A DNA stretch of 64,000 nt, taken from assembly GCF_016808335.1 (NCBI RefSeq), contig NC_053136.1, forward strand, positions 4,446,531 to 4,510,530, in the 5' to 3' direction. The notes beneath the pieces were generated by a model. That model made no database searches, was not told the DNA's origin, and saw only the letters and a program-made list of their open reading frames with translations. Positions 9,792-20,763 of this stretch are shown one piece after another (positions within the stretch are counted from its first letter, which is position 1; each line of letters starts with the position of its first letter). Made by a program: the position numbers and the translations under genes. This stretch comes from Panicum virgatum. Its lineage: Eukaryota; Streptophyta; Magnoliopsida; Poales; Poaceae.

Positions 9792-12212
9792 ATGGTTCGT
9801 GTGGACGACGTGGAGATGACGGAGGGGGTGGCGTCCTCCACGCCACACGCCCCTCGCGTTCCTGCTCCAGGGGCAACCGTGCCTGTGGAGCAGCCACCGT
9901 TGGCGGTGGCGCGAGCCGCCCGCCGGCAAGAGTCAGGGCGCCCATCAAGGGCCCCCTCACAGACTGCGAGCGGCGGAGCTCTAGCCGCGGCTAGGGAGTT
10001 GCTTCGCAACCCTCCGGCTGAGGCAGCCTCGCCAGACGCCCTGAGGCAGTGGCGAGACGACGTCGACCGTCTCCTCCACCTGGCTCAGGCCTCCCCCAGT
10101 TCTGCAAAGACTGGGCAACGACCTCCGCCTGGCAACGCGGTGGTACCTTACCACCAGCGTCAGGGCGGTGCGTCGGCATCTGTGCGCTCCCCCACCGTGA
10201 GGGGTGCACGAACAGAAGACTTGCGGGCGGAGCTCAACCGCCGGCGCGCGGGGGAGGATGCCCGCATCGCTGTCGAGAGGGCGCGAGAGCGCCGTCTCAA
10301 CATTGAGGGACGCAACCTCAATGTCGATCTGGACGCGGCGGCACCCAGGCCTCCGGTGAACGCCCGGATTCAGCCAGGAGCACCGGTGGCCGGGGTGGGC
10401 TGTGCTGCGCTTGCGGAGCACCTCCGCGCCGTGGCGTGGCCACCCAAGTTCCGCCCCCACTTGCCGGAAAAGTACGACGGTACTACTAACCCGTCGGAAT
10501 TCCTGCAGGTGTACGTTACCGCCATCACAGCAGCTGGTGGCAACGGCGCCGTCATGGCAAGCTACTTTCATGTAGCCTTGTCTGGGCCAGCCCGGACCTG
10601 GCTCATGAACCTCACACCTGGGACGATCCAGTCCTGGGAAGAGCTCTGTGCAAGGTTCACAGCGAACTTCGCCAGCGCCTACCAGCAGCATGGTGTGGAG
10701 GCACACCTTCACGCCGTGAGGCAAAAACCCGGGGAAACGCTTCGGGCTTTCATCTCGCGCTTCACTAAGGTACGGGGTACCATTCCTCGTATCTCAGATG
10801 CATCTATTATTACTGCTTTCCGTCAGGGGGTGCGTGATGAGAAGATGCTCGAGAAGCTGGCGACGCACGAGGTGGAAAGCGTCACTACGCTTTTCTCCCT
10901 GGCAGACAAGTGTGCCAGGGCCGCCGAGGGCCGTGCATGGCACTCAGCTCCCCAAGACGGAGACACCAAGGCTGGTGGCTCCAGCGCTACCGCTCAGGGC
11001 GGTGGCAAGAAGAAGAAGAAGAACCGGGGTCGTGGGGAGCCGCATTCTGGCGGACCAGTCGTTGCAGCAGCAGCGCCACCAGCGGCGCCGGCTGCGGCGG
11101 CAGCGGCTGGGGGCCAGAATACACACGGCAAACGCCCTCGCCCGCAAGGTGGAAGCGGAGGTTCATGCCCAGTGCATCCCACCGCTCGCCACAGCGCTGC
11201 TGACTGCCGCGAGATCCAAAAGCTCGCGAAACGGGTCAGTGGGCGGCGGGAGCAGTCCTCTAAGGATGACTCACCCCCTCCTCGCCAGCGGGCCGGCAAG
11301 GAGAAGGCCTCTGACAGCAGAGCCGCAGCCGGGGAGAAGGAGCTGGGGTACCAATCCCCCGCTCGAGAGCTGAAGGGCGTCTATCACAACGACGACTCCG
11401 ATTCCGACAACGGCGACCGCCGCAAGAAGCTGTACGTGATGTATGGCGGGAGCTGGGAGCTTGTCTCCCGGCGGGACGTGAAGACCCTTCGCCGGGAGGT
11501 CCTTTCGGTGAAGCCGGGGGTCCCCAGGGCGGCGCCGCACCAGAGGTGGATGAACACCACCATCTCTTTCGGGCCATCCGACTGCCCGGAGAATATGGCT
11601 GGAGCTGGTGTGCTACCTTTAGTCACTGCTCCTGTCATATCCAACGTGAGGCTCTACCACGTGCTGATTGACGGTGGGGCTGGCCTCAACGTCATCAGTT
11701 ATGCAGCATTTAAGCAGCTGCAGATCCCAGAGTCCAAGCTGACTCCCTCTCGCCCATTCTCCGGAGTGGGCCCACATCCGGTGTTCCCCCTGGGGAGCAT
11801 CACATTGCCGGTCACGTTCGGGACCGAGGAAAACTTCCGCACAGAAAGCGTCATGTTTGATGTTGCGGAGGTGAACCTCCCGTTCAACGCTATCATTGGC
11901 CGACCGGCACTCTACCGCTTCATGGCCATTGCCCACTATGGGTATTTGGTCTTGAAGATGCCTTCCCCTGCCGGAGTCCTCACCGTGCAGGGCGACCGCA
12001 CCGCTGCCGTTGCTGCAGTTGAGAGACTGCACACTCTGGCGGCAGAGGCTGCACGCTCCGAGGAGGATCCGTCCACCTCGCAACCCAGGGCACCTGCAAA
12101 GGCTTCCAAGGTCCAACCATCTGATCCGGACCAAGTTCCCGTGAAGTCGGTACAGATTGGGGCAGACACCACCAGGACCACCCGCATCGCGGGGAACCTG
12201 GAGGAGAAATAG
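9792..12212 (+). CDS. gag-pro: Gag-protease polyprotein of copy 1
   Basis: The frame is open from inside the LTR, but the first ATG after the primer site is at 9792 (MVRVDDVEM), giving 806 residues. A retrotransposon gag domain spans roughly residues 225-370 (ARTWLMNLTPG, FTANFASAYQQ, FRQGVRDEKMLEKL). A basic Lys/Gly/Ala-rich linker follows. A CCHH-type knuckle, CPVHPTARHSAADC, starts near residue 457. An aspartic protease with VLIDGGAGLNVIS lies near residue 625. The reading frame ends in TAG at 12210-12212 after GNLEEK, and the very next codons continue in the same frame into pol (EDALIAFLRANVDVFAW). The stop is therefore either a mutation, a glutamine codon CAG being the likely original, or a readthrough site. 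Confidence 0.9.
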   Translation: MVRVDDVEMTEGVASSTPHAPRVPAPGATVPVEQPPLAVARAARRQESGRPSRAPSQTASGGALAAARELLRNPPAEAASPDALRQWRDDVDRLLHLAQASPSSAKTGQRPPPGNAVVPYHQRQGGASASVRSPTVRGARTEDLRAELNRRRAGEDARIAVERARERRLNIEGRNLNVDLDAAAPRPPVNARIQPGAPVAGVGCAALAEHLRAVAWPPKFRPHLPEKYDGTTNPSEFLQVYVTAITAAGGNGAVMASYFHVALSGPARTWLMNLTPGTIQSWEELCARFTANFASAYQQHGVEAHLHAVRQKPGETLRAFISRFTKVRGTIPRISDASIITAFRQGVRDEKMLEKLATHEVESVTTLFSLADKCARAAEGRAWHSAPQDGDTKAGGSSATAQGGGKKKKKNRGRGEPHSGGPVVAAAAPPAAPAAAAAAGGQNTHGKRPRPQGGSGGSCPVHPTARHSAADCREIQKLAKRVSGRREQSSKDDSPPPRQRAGKEKASDSRAAAGEKELGYQSPARELKGVYHNDDSDSDNGDRRKKLYVMYGGSWELVSRRDVKTLRREVLSVKPGVPRAAPHQRWMNTTISFGPSDCPENMAGAGVLPLVTAPVISNVRLYHVLIDGGAGLNVISYAAFKQLQIPESKLTPSRPFSGVGPHPVFPLGSITLPVTFGTEENFRTESVMFDVAEVNLPFNAIIGRPALYRFMAIAHYGYLVLKMPSPAGVLTVQGDRTAAVAAVERLHTLAAEAARSEEDPSTSQPRAPAKASKVQPSDPDQVPVKSVQIGADTTRTTRIAGNLEEK

Positions 12213-12251
12213 GAAGACGCGCTCATCGCTTTCCTCCGGGCAAATGTCGAC

Positions 12252-14564
12252 GTGTTCGCCTGGGAACCGTCGCAGATGCCCGGGATCCCCAGGGAAGTGA
12301 TCGAGCACAATCTGAGGATCTACCCCGACGCCACGCCGGTGCGCCAAAAACCTCGGAAGCAGTCTGTGGAGCGGCAGAACTTCATCCGCGAAGAAGTCCA
12401 CAAGCTCCTACACGCTGGCTTCATCGAGGAGGTCCACCATCCCGAGTGGTTGGCCAATCCGGTCGTCGTCCCAAAAGCCAACGGGAAGCTCCGGATGTGC
12501 ATCGACTACACCAGCCTCAACAAGGCATGTCCAAGAGACCCCTACCCTCTTCCGCGTATCGATCAGATCGTGGACTCCACCTCCGGGTGTGATCTTTTGT
12601 CTTTCCTAGATGCATACTCTGGTTTCCACCAGATTCAGATGTCTAGAGAGGATAGGAAGCATACTGCCTTTGTAACAGTAGATGGGCTTTATTGCTACAT
12701 TGTCATGCCGTATGGTCTAAGGAATGCCTTACCCACATTTGTGCGAGCTATGAACAAAACCTTCTGTAATCTAATTAGAGATATTGTTGAGGTTTATGTC
12801 GATGACATTGTGGTCAAGACTAGGGTAGGATCAACACTAGTGGAGGACCTGTCCCTCGTCTTCGACCGTCTTCGCGCCACCCGCACGAAGCTGAACCCAG
12901 AGAAGTGCATCTTCGGCGTCTCAGCAGGGAAGCTGCTGGGTTTCCTGGTCTCGCATCGAGGCATCGAGGCAAACCCAGCCAAGATCAAGGCGATCGAAGC
13001 AATGAGGCCTCCTGGCCGCATCAAGGACGTCCAGAAGCTTACTGGATCTCTCGCTGCTCTTAGCCGCTTCATATCGAGGCTGGCTGAGAGGGCCCTTCCC
13101 TTCTTCAAGCTGTTGAGGAGGTCCGGTCCATTTTCATGGACCGAAGAGGCTGAACAGGCCTTCCAGGAGCTGAAGCAGCACCTCACCTCGCTGCCAGTAT
13201 TGGTGGCACCAGAACCCGGTGAGCCGTTGTTTCTGTATCTTGCTGCATCTGCGGAGGCGGTCAGCATGGTGCTGGTCGCCGAAAGGATGGAGCAAACCCG
13301 CCAGGGGAGCACTAAGGTCCTCTTGGCCAAGGATGGTGAGCCGGACCCCGGACACGGGGGCCCGTCAGCCTCACCCCAGCTTGAAGGTCCGGGCCCCGCA
13401 CAGGCAGGCCCGGAGGAGCCTCATCCCATTGGGAGCCCAGAACCACTGGGGGCCCAAGGGACAGATGCGGTGGACAAGGGCGAACCGGACCCAGGAACTA
13501 GGGTCCGGACCGTCCAAAAGCCAGTCTACTACGTCAGTGAAGTCCTCCACGAGGCAAAGGCCAGGTATCTTGAGACGCATAAGCTTATCTATGCAATACT
13601 TATTGCGTCCAGGAAACTGCGCCACTACTTTCAAGCACACCGAGTTGTTGTAGTGACCTCTTACCCATTAAGAGCGATTCTACACAATTCCAACGCCACA
13701 GGCAATATCGCCAAGTGGGCAGCAGAGCTGGCAGAGTTCCAACTGGAATTCCAGCCACGCCATGCGGTCAAAAGCCAGATCCTGGCTGATTTCATAGCGG
13801 AGTGGACTCCTTCCCCAAGCAACCCTGGAGGTCCGGCCATAAATGTTGGACCCCCGGAGCCGGAAATCAGGACACCAGTCTTCACCGAGCCTCACTGGAC
13901 ACTCTTCTTTGATGGGTCCGCCCGCGAGAAGTGGGCTGGAGCTGGTGTGGTCCTCATCGACCCAAACGAAGATCAGCTGAAGTACATGGTGCACCTTGAG
14001 TTCAAGGCCACCAACAACATGGCGGAATACGAGGCTCTGATCTTCGGCCTGACCCAAGCCCTCTCATTGGGGGTCCGGCAGCTTCTGGTGAAGGGGGACT
14101 CCCAGCTAATCATTAAGCAGGTCCGAGGGGATTGCAACTGCAATAATCCCCAGCTCGCGGCATACCTCATACACGTGAGGAAGCTCGAGAAGGACTTCGA
14201 CGCTTTGGAACTACAACACGTTCCCCGCGAGCACAACTCAGCAGCAGATGATCTCTCTGCGAGAGCATCTACCTGGGCTTCTGTGCCTGAGGGTGTCTTT
14301 GAAAGACGGCTGCTGAAACCTACCGCCCAGCCTGCCGAGCCGGGTGACGGGGATCAAGCTGGCACCTCGAAGCTAGCGGTCCCGGCAGTATTCCACCTAT
14401 GGTGCCCAACTAGGGCTGTGTGTTCTGTTGAGGAGCCTGTTGTCCTCACAGAACCACCCCTATCTGCTTTGGGAGCTCCCGATGCATGGATCTCCGAGAT
14501 CCGGGACTACCTGAAAGATAACATCCTCCCTGATGACGATGTGTCCGCTGAGCGCATAGTCTGA
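12252..14564 (+). CDS. pol: Pol: reverse transcriptase and RNase H of copy 1
   Basis: In the same frame as gag-pro and open from 12213, with the first ATG at 12252. Reverse transcriptase motifs in order: VVPKANGKLRMCIDY, FLDAYSGFHQI, VMPYGLRNALPTF and the catalytic YVDD at 12796-12807. RNase H begins near 13909 (FDGSA), with EYEALIFGL, KGDSQLIIKQ and a final HNSAADDLSARA. About 80 residues rich in Pro/Gly/Glu separate the two domains. The frame stops at TGA 14562-14564 and resumes immediately with LAKRYAVVEGDLYRR. Copy 2 has CGA (Arg) at this position, so the stop is specific to copy 1. Confidence 0.92.
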   Translation: MFAWEPSQMPGIPREVIEHNLRIYPDATPVRQKPRKQSVERQNFIREEVHKLLHAGFIEEVHHPEWLANPVVVPKANGKLRMCIDYTSLNKACPRDPYPLPRIDQIVDSTSGCDLLSFLDAYSGFHQIQMSREDRKHTAFVTVDGLYCYIVMPYGLRNALPTFVRAMNKTFCNLIRDIVEVYVDDIVVKTRVGSTLVEDLSLVFDRLRATRTKLNPEKCIFGVSAGKLLGFLVSHRGIEANPAKIKAIEAMRPPGRIKDVQKLTGSLAALSRFISRLAERALPFFKLLRRSGPFSWTEEAEQAFQELKQHLTSLPVLVAPEPGEPLFLYLAASAEAVSMVLVAERMEQTRQGSTKVLLAKDGEPDPGHGGPSASPQLEGPGPAQAGPEEPHPIGSPEPLGAQGTDAVDKGEPDPGTRVRTVQKPVYYVSEVLHEAKARYLETHKLIYAILIASRKLRHYFQAHRVVVVTSYPLRAILHNSNATGNIAKWAAELAEFQLEFQPRHAVKSQILADFIAEWTPSPSNPGGPAINVGPPEPEIRTPVFTEPHWTLFFDGSAREKWAGAGVVLIDPNEDQLKYMVHLEFKATNNMAEYEALIFGLTQALSLGVRQLLVKGDSQLIIKQVRGDCNCNNPQLAAYLIHVRKLEKDFDALELQHVPREHNSAADDLSARASTWASVPEGVFERRLLKPTAQPAEPGDGDQAGTSKLAVPAVFHLWCPTRAVCSVEEPVVLTEPPLSALGAPDAWISEIRDYLKDNILPDDDVSAERIV

Positions 14565-15722
14565 TTGGCTAAACGCTACGCGGTGGTAGAAGGGGATCTC
14601 TACCGCCGTGGCGCCAACGGAGTCCTCATGCGATGCATTTCCCAGGGAGAGGGCCGCGAACTGCTTGCGGAGATCCATGGAGGCGAGTGCGGAAGTCATT
14701 CCTCCTCTCGCACGCTTGTTGGCAAGGCCTTTCGGCACGGCTTCTACTGGCCAACAGCACTCCAGGATGCGGCTGAGCTGGTAAGGTCCTGCAAAGCATG
14801 CCAGTTCCATGCAAAGCAAATACACACCCCAGCTCAAGCTCTACAGATGATCCCGCCCTCATGGCCATTTGCTGTGTGGGGTGTGGATATCCTGGGGCCT
14901 TTCCCCCGGGCTGTCGGCGGGTACCGGTTCCTCTATGTTGCCATCGACAAGTTCACTAAGTGGCCGGAGGTTACTCCTGTGGTGAATATTACTAAGAAAT
15001 CAGCAGTCGCATTCCTCAGGTCCATTGTGTGCAGATTTGGCGTCCCAAACCGCATCATCGCGGACAACGGGACCCAATTCAAAAGCAGACTTTTCCAAGA
15101 GTACTGTGAGGACATTGGCATCCAGCTATGCTTTGCGTCCGTGGCACATCCCCGCAGCAATGGACAGGTTGAGAGAGCGAATGCAGAGATCCTCAGGGGA
15201 CTCAAGACCCGCACCTACAACTGCTTGAAAAAGCATGGTGCCAAATGGGTTGACGAGCTTCCATGTGTACTATGGGGCAACCGGACCACACCCAGCCGAG
15301 CCACCGGGGAGACTCCGTTCTTCCTGGTCTACGGGGCTGAAGCATGCCTTCCCCCAGAAATTCACCTGGGCTCACCACGGGTCCAGGCCTTTGACGAATC
15401 CATGCAGGAGCAGCTGCGGTGCGACGACGTGGACTTCGTTGACGAGCGAAGGTGGCGAGCAGCGATCCGAAATGCACGCTACAACCAGGCGCTCCGGCGC
15501 TACCGTCAACGGTTCGTGCACAGTAGGGAGCTCCGGGCTGGCGACCTCGTCCTCAGACGGATCCTGAACCGAGCGGGGCTCCACAAACTCTCCCCCAGCT
15601 GGGAGGGGCCTTTCAAGGTTACAGAGGTATGCCGGCCCGGATGTGTTCGCCTCGCCACAGAAGACGGAGTACCGCTGCCCAACCCGTGGAACATAGAGCA
15701 TCTGCGTAAGTTTTACACCTAG
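14565..15722 (+). CDS. pol: Pol: integrase of copy 1
   Basis: Same frame as the upstream pol segment, separated only by the TGA at 14562. It has the HHCC zinc-binding motif (IHGGECGSH then CKACQFH) and the catalytic DDE set: Asp in WGVDILGPF near 14882, Asp in ADNGTQF near 15059 and Glu in NGQVERAN near 15168. The C-terminal region ends NPWNIEHLRKFYT before TAG. No good independent start exists; as it stands the integrase would need readthrough of two stops. Confidence 0.92.
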   Translation: MAKRYAVVEGDLYRRGANGVLMRCISQGEGRELLAEIHGGECGSHSSSRTLVGKAFRHGFYWPTALQDAAELVRSCKACQFHAKQIHTPAQALQMIPPSWPFAVWGVDILGPFPRAVGGYRFLYVAIDKFTKWPEVTPVVNITKKSAVAFLRSIVCRFGVPNRIIADNGTQFKSRLFQEYCEDIGIQLCFASVAHPRSNGQVERANAEILRGLKTRTYNCLKKHGAKWVDELPCVLWGNRTTPSRATGETPFFLVYGAEACLPPEIHLGSPRVQAFDESMQEQLRCDDVDFVDERRWRAAIRNARYNQALRRYRQRFVHSRELRAGDLVLRRILNRAGLHKLSPSWEGPFKVTEVCRPGCVRLATEDGVPLPNPWNIEHLRKFYT

Positions 15723-17115
15723 GCAGAGCAGGGAAATAACCTTTCCTTTGTAATAAGATAGAGTTAGCGTGCGGCCCGGAGCGGTTGAGGGCCACCCTCG
15801 TAAACCCGACCTCTGGCATCCATCGCACTACCGGCTAACGCGCGGCTCAGAGCGGTAGAGGTCCGACCTCATAAACCCGGCCTCTGACATCCATCGCGCA
15901 AGCCATGTACATCGAGATTGCAAAGGAAAGATTTTTTCCTAATTCTGTCTTTGTGTCAAAGTTAAATTACGCATTTCGATTCTCGTAATTTTCGCTTTTT
16001 TCTAACCCCCGCGGGACCTCTACTCTTGTTGCTGCAACTAAGATCTGCATTGAGCTGCTGGACTACCGTACAGGTCCGGACCCTCTTGCTGCAGGAGAGG
16101 GGTCCGGACCCCTAGGGACCTACTCTGGGGAGCGGGTACTTGTTTCCTGGGGTGGTTCGGAGTACAGTGTAGCCGCTTAGCTGGTTCCGTACCCAAAAGC
16201 CTGCACTCTCCACCACCCTGTAACGAGTACTCTAGTACCTGAAGCCAGGTAATTGGGGGCCCGGACCTCGACCCAGCTCAAGAGCTGGCTTCCTAAGTCC
16301 AACACGGCGTGTCCAGCACTATATCTCAAAGGATCGAGCACAGCAAAGTGACCTCACCCACTGCTGCGAAGGGTCTAGGACGAAGAAGCCAGGTCCGGAA
16401 AGATCGTACTGTTTCCTGGAGTGGTCCGGAGCCCTGCGTAGCGCCTTAGCCTGGTTCCGACCCTAAGCCTACGCACTCCCCCACTCTGTAACAAGCACAG
16501 AGCTACCTGGACCTGCGCATCTAGAGTCCTAGACCTGGTACCAAGCCTGGGATTGGTCAGGAATGAGCCCCGCGGGTCTGCTCTAAGCTATAACTTTGAG
16601 GTGGTACACAGGTTCAAACCTGGCCAGTGGTAGACAGTCTCAAACCATTGAGCCTATCTACCAGGGGGGCCGAGTATCTGCTTCAAAGCTTTCATGCAGG
16701 ATAAGAGCCAATCTCGGTGGTAGACAGACTCACAGCAGCTGAGTCTCTCTCCCAGGGGGCCCAGGCATCCGCTTTGTCCCACACATCATGGATGGATTCT
16801 GCATGCGTCAAATAGCTAAGTTGCAGTATCATTGCTACCATATAAGCAAATTTGATTCTTCTCTCTGTACTCCTGTATACTACGCAGGGAACAAGGCGCT
16901 TGCTCGCCTTGCAGGCTATGTGACACCTATGCCCAAGGTGGCAGACAGGTCCAAACAACTGAACCTATCCGCCAGGGGGCCAGGGCGCCGGGGTGCCGCA
17001 TACCGCAAATCAACAACCGCCAAACAGCTAAGTTGAAGTTTCTTCTATTTCAAAAACTTTCAACTAATACAATGTTTGTTACATAATGCAAAAGAAAAAA
17101 GATACAATCCCCAGC
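15723..17115 (+). repeat. Non-coding spacer of copy 1 with direct repeats and hairpins
   Basis: No reading frame of note. A roughly 70-base unit is tandemly repeated at 15768-15840 and 15840-15905 (CGTAAACCCGACCTCTGGCA / CATAAACCCGGCCTCTGACA). A longer unit (TCCTGGGGTGGTTCGGAG / TCCTGGAGTGGTCCGGAG) recurs near 16147 and 16416. Three imperfect hairpins, each with GGTAGACAG-type 5' arms, start near 16629, 16718 and 16937, and each is followed by a CCAGGGGG purine run. All three hairpins recur in copy 2. Confidence 0.6.
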
Positions 17116-20100
17116 CTAAGGGTCCGCAGGCTCTCGCTTGAAGTAGGCGGCGACGAAGTCAACGACCTCCCGCACGCTGTCCCGAGCGGCGGCCTCCGTC
17201 TCTGCTACAGGGCCATCGACCACGGGCGCCAGCGAGATGGCCGGGTCGTGGCTCCGGAGGCAGGTCAGGATGTGCTCCGCCACCATCCGGATCAGCTCGC
17301 GGCCCTCGGTTTCAAGCTGTCCAGTAAGGACCGGCCCCAGGCGCTGGAGCCTATCCGAAGCGGAGCTCAACACTGGGAGGGCGTCAGCTATCGAAGCTGG
17401 CGGCTCCGCCACCTGGATCGGGCTCATTCCAAATGGCACCAGTGCGAGGCTCGCTTCGGCCGCCCAGTCAGCGATCCGCTGAGCTCCAGCGCGCTGGTCT
17501 TCCTGGTGCTTCTGGACCGCCTCCCGGACAGCCTCCTGCACCCGGGTGTCCAAGGCCGCCTTGGCCACCTCCACCTCGCGGGACCTCTCCTCCAGCTCGC
17601 GGGATCTCTCCTCGAGTCCGCGGGACCGCTCCTCCAGCTTGGTCTCCTTCTGCTCCGCGTATACCTTCCGCTTCTTGAGCGACTCTCGCTGGCGCCCAAG
17701 CTCCTTCTCTATGGCGGTGGCGTGAGCTTCCCGCTTGGCAAGAGACTTCCGGTCCTCTTCCAAGTCCGCCTCGTCGGCAGTCAGCTGGCGGGCCCTCTCC
17801 TGCAGTTGTTCATGCCATCCCTGCAGAGTCGCAGAGAAGACGTCGAGCTCCTGCCTCCGGACCTCGAGGTCCTCGCTGCGAGTCTCCAGCTCTGACTGCT
17901 GGGCTGCGAGGTGAGCCTCGAGGCCGGACCGCTGAGCAGCAAACCCAACAACCTCCAGGGTGAAGTCCTGCTCCCGCTGTGCCAAGGATTTCTCCCGATT
18001 CGACACTGCGAGCTCTCGGTCAAACACCTTCTTAAGGCTGGCTCGGTAGGCCTCTTGGTCCGACTTGAGCTTCGACCGAGCTTCCGCAGCGCGGGAGGCT
18101 TCCGCCTTCGTGTGCGCCTCCAGGCGGGTGTGCCAGTCGGAGAGGCGCTGACGCTCGCTCTCCAGCGCAGACCACTCCCGCCGGAAGGCCACCTCGGCGG
18201 AGGAGGTTGCCTCTTCAATCGAACGCCGAACTCGCAACAGCACCTGAGGAAGCGGAGTCGCATCCTCCTCCGGGGATTGGAGCTGCAGGAGCCGCCTGCC
18301 AAACACCACCTCCAACTCTTCCTCCGCAGCAGGACCGGAGCTGGAGGTAGGGGCTTCCGCTGCAGCACTTGTCTCCGGCGCCTCCGCTGCCGCCGAGTCG
18401 GGCGCGTCCGGGCCCAGCTCCGGCGCCGCCGCTGCCGCCGAGTCAGGCGCGGCCGGGCCCAGCTCCGGCGCCTCCGCTGCCGCCGAGTCAGGCGCGGCCG
18501 GGCCCAGCTCCGGCGCCTCCGCTGCCGCCGAGTCGGGCGCGTCCGGGCCCAGCCCCGGCGCCGCCGCTGCCGCCGAGTCAGGCGCGGCCGGGCCCAGCTT
18601 TGGCGCCTTCGCTGCCGCCGAGTCGGGCACCGTCGGACCCAGCTCCGGCACCTCCGCTGCCGCCGAGTCGGGCGCGGCCGGACCCAGCTCTGGTGCCCCC
18701 GCTGCCGACAAGTCGGGCGCGGCCGAGCCTAACTTCGGTGCTCCCGCTGCCGCCGTGGCAGACGCGGCCGCATCGAGTGCCCCCGCCACCAATACGTCAG
18801 GAGCGGCTGCACCCAGCACCGGCGCCACCGCCGCTGCCGCTGCTGCACTGAGCCCTGCAGAGTCTGGAAATGGCATGACAGTCAGCATCGCATCATGTGT
18901 CACGGAGTTAGCAACAGGACGCCGTACCTGAGGGTCCCGCACCTACTGCCACCGTCGCTGTCGATGCCGAGGTCGCTGCCGCCCGGGCACCTGCTGATGT
19001 GCCAACGGTGGTAGAAGAACCGCTGGGGCGGGAAGCCCTGGTAGCAAAGCAGAAAAGCCGTCAACACAAAAAAAAACAGAACACCGGCGCAAAGGGAGGA
19101 GAGCAAGATGACACTAACCCAGCAGAACCGGGGACCCAGCGTCCCCGGAGCCCGGGCCTCTTCTCTTGCGGCTGCTGCTGTTGCTGTTGCTGTTGTTGTC
19201 CCTGCAGCTGCGATACAGGCGTAACCCGGGCCTGCGCCCGTTGCTGCTGTACCTGCGGCTGCGGCATGGGTGCAACCCGGGGTCGCTCCTGTTGCTGCTG
19301 CTGCCGTCCGCGAGCCTGCTGCCGCTGCTCCTGCGGCTGCTCCTGCTGATGCTGCTCTTGCTGCCGGCGCGATGAATTCCTCGGCGGCGATGGTGGTGGT
19401 CCAGTTACGCCAGAGGACCCGTGGGGGCCAGCAGCCCGGGAGCTACCCTGGCCTGCGCCCTCGGAAGACCTCTGGCGCTTCGCGGCGGGCTCCGACACCA
19501 GGGTCCCGTCGCCCCGGAGTAGCCTCCGCCGGCCTACGTCCCCTGACGACGCACCGGAGCTGCTCTGGGCCCGGCTGGAGCCGGCCGCAGCCGCGCTGCT
19601 AGCCACGGCCTGTTTCCCCTTCGTAGTGGCACCGGACCCCGCAGCGCTTAGCGCAGCCTGATCCCCGGACGAGCCAGGGATCCGGAGCCCACGGTTCGGG
19701 TCACCCCCGGTCTGCCGCGGGGCCAATCCCCCGTCGTCCAGGGTTGGCAGGGTGGCCAGCACCGCCACCCTCGCTGGGTCCTCGCAGAGGGGGACTATGC
19801 TCTGCGGGAGGATCAGATTCTCTGCGATGAAGGTGTCTCCCGTCACGTTCCGCACCAGGACCTCCAAGGCCTCCTGGGTCAGGTCGCTTCCCTCCCCGCG
19901 ATGGGTCCTGCTGCAATCGTTGAGGCCGGTGAAGCTCCACGCCGGTCGCGGCCGCTGCTTCAGGGGGGCGATCCGGCGCTTCACGAAGTCGCCGAGCACG
20001 TGCCACGAGGTGAGGCCGCTCCCTGCCAGTGACCTGATCTTATCCAGCACGGAGTCGAACTCCGGCTGCAGCGATGGCTTGGCCCTCCAGGATGCTTTGT

Positions 20101-20632
20101 CGGAGGCGGGCCCCGCGGTCGGCAGGACAAGGCGCTCGTTGGCTTCGGTGGTGGCAACCACCCAATCCCTGCGCCACTCCTCCCACCTTCCGCCAGCAAG
20201 GCCCGGAATGTAAGGAGTCGGCAGGTCGCTCCTTATCTGGAAGTAGTACCCTCCCACTTCGTCCTTGCTCCTTCCGGACCTCACCAGGATGAAGAAGTAG
20301 CGGAAGAGGATGACGCAGGGACGCACTCCCACGAACATCTCGCATAAATGCACAAAGATGGACGCCAGGAGGAGGGAGTGGGGCGTCAGATGCTGAAGCT
20401 GGAGGCCGAAGTCTTCCAGCAGCAGCAGCAAGAATGAAGAAATCGGCAGCCCCACTCCGGCGGAGACGTGCGAGGTAAATAGCACGAACTCCCCGGCGCG
20501 GAGGTTGCCAAGGGGAACCGAGCCTGCTCGCACCCCCCAGCCGGTCTCCTGAGCGCTCCACCCAAGCAGGCGGCGCACTGTGTTCAGCTCTCCCTCGGTC
20601 TGGAAGCGACGGGGATGAACAAGGGATGCCAT
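17116..20632 (-). CDS. Antisense 'putative gypsy type transposon' gene of copy 1, three exons
   Basis: Transcribed opposite to the element. Exons are 20632-19119, 19037-18928 and 18863-17116; GT-AG introns of 81 and 64 bases keep phase, giving 3372 bases and about 1123 residues. The start is MASLVHPRRFQTEGE. A TTTATAA box at 20764-20770 lies downstream of an earlier in-frame ATG (20827), so 20632 is preferred. The N-terminal 200 residues (LLLLEDFGLQLQHLTPHSLL, IFVHLCEMFVGVRP, GYYFQIRS) match the plant 'putative gypsy type transposon' domain (Pfam Transposase_28, from memory). A Gln-rich/Pro tract, an Ala/Pro 15-residue repeat array and a coiled coil of about 250 residues follow. The C terminus is LIRMVAEHILTCLRSHDP. 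Biochemical function is unknown. Confidence 0.8.
18369..18790 (-). repeat. In-frame minisatellite encoding PELGPAAPDSAAAEA-like units
   Basis: About nine imperfect 45-base units within exon 3 of the antisense gene, encoding repeats such as APELGPAAPDSAAAE. The corresponding array in copy 2 (about 59400-59740) has a different number and spacing of units, so it behaves as a variable tandem repeat that keeps frame. Confidence 0.7.
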
Positions 20633-20763
20633 CTCCTGACGGGCGAGGAAGGAGCCTGTGTAGGGGGGAGAGAAGGTCAAGGAAGGCTCGGAGGCAAAGG
20701 GGCGCAGAGGCTGGAGGAAGAAGACGAATGCGGGAAAGCAACCGTAGGATACGGTATGCCCCG

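Noticed and set aside
10944..11644. Minus-strand frames within gag
   Set aside because: Complement of the GC-rich gag coding sequence; no conserved motif.
17086..18851. Plus-strand frames of 160 to 273 codons opposite the antisense gene
   Set aside because: They are shadows of the Ala/Pro repeat and coiled-coil coding sequence, with Arg- or Pro-rich low-complexity translations.
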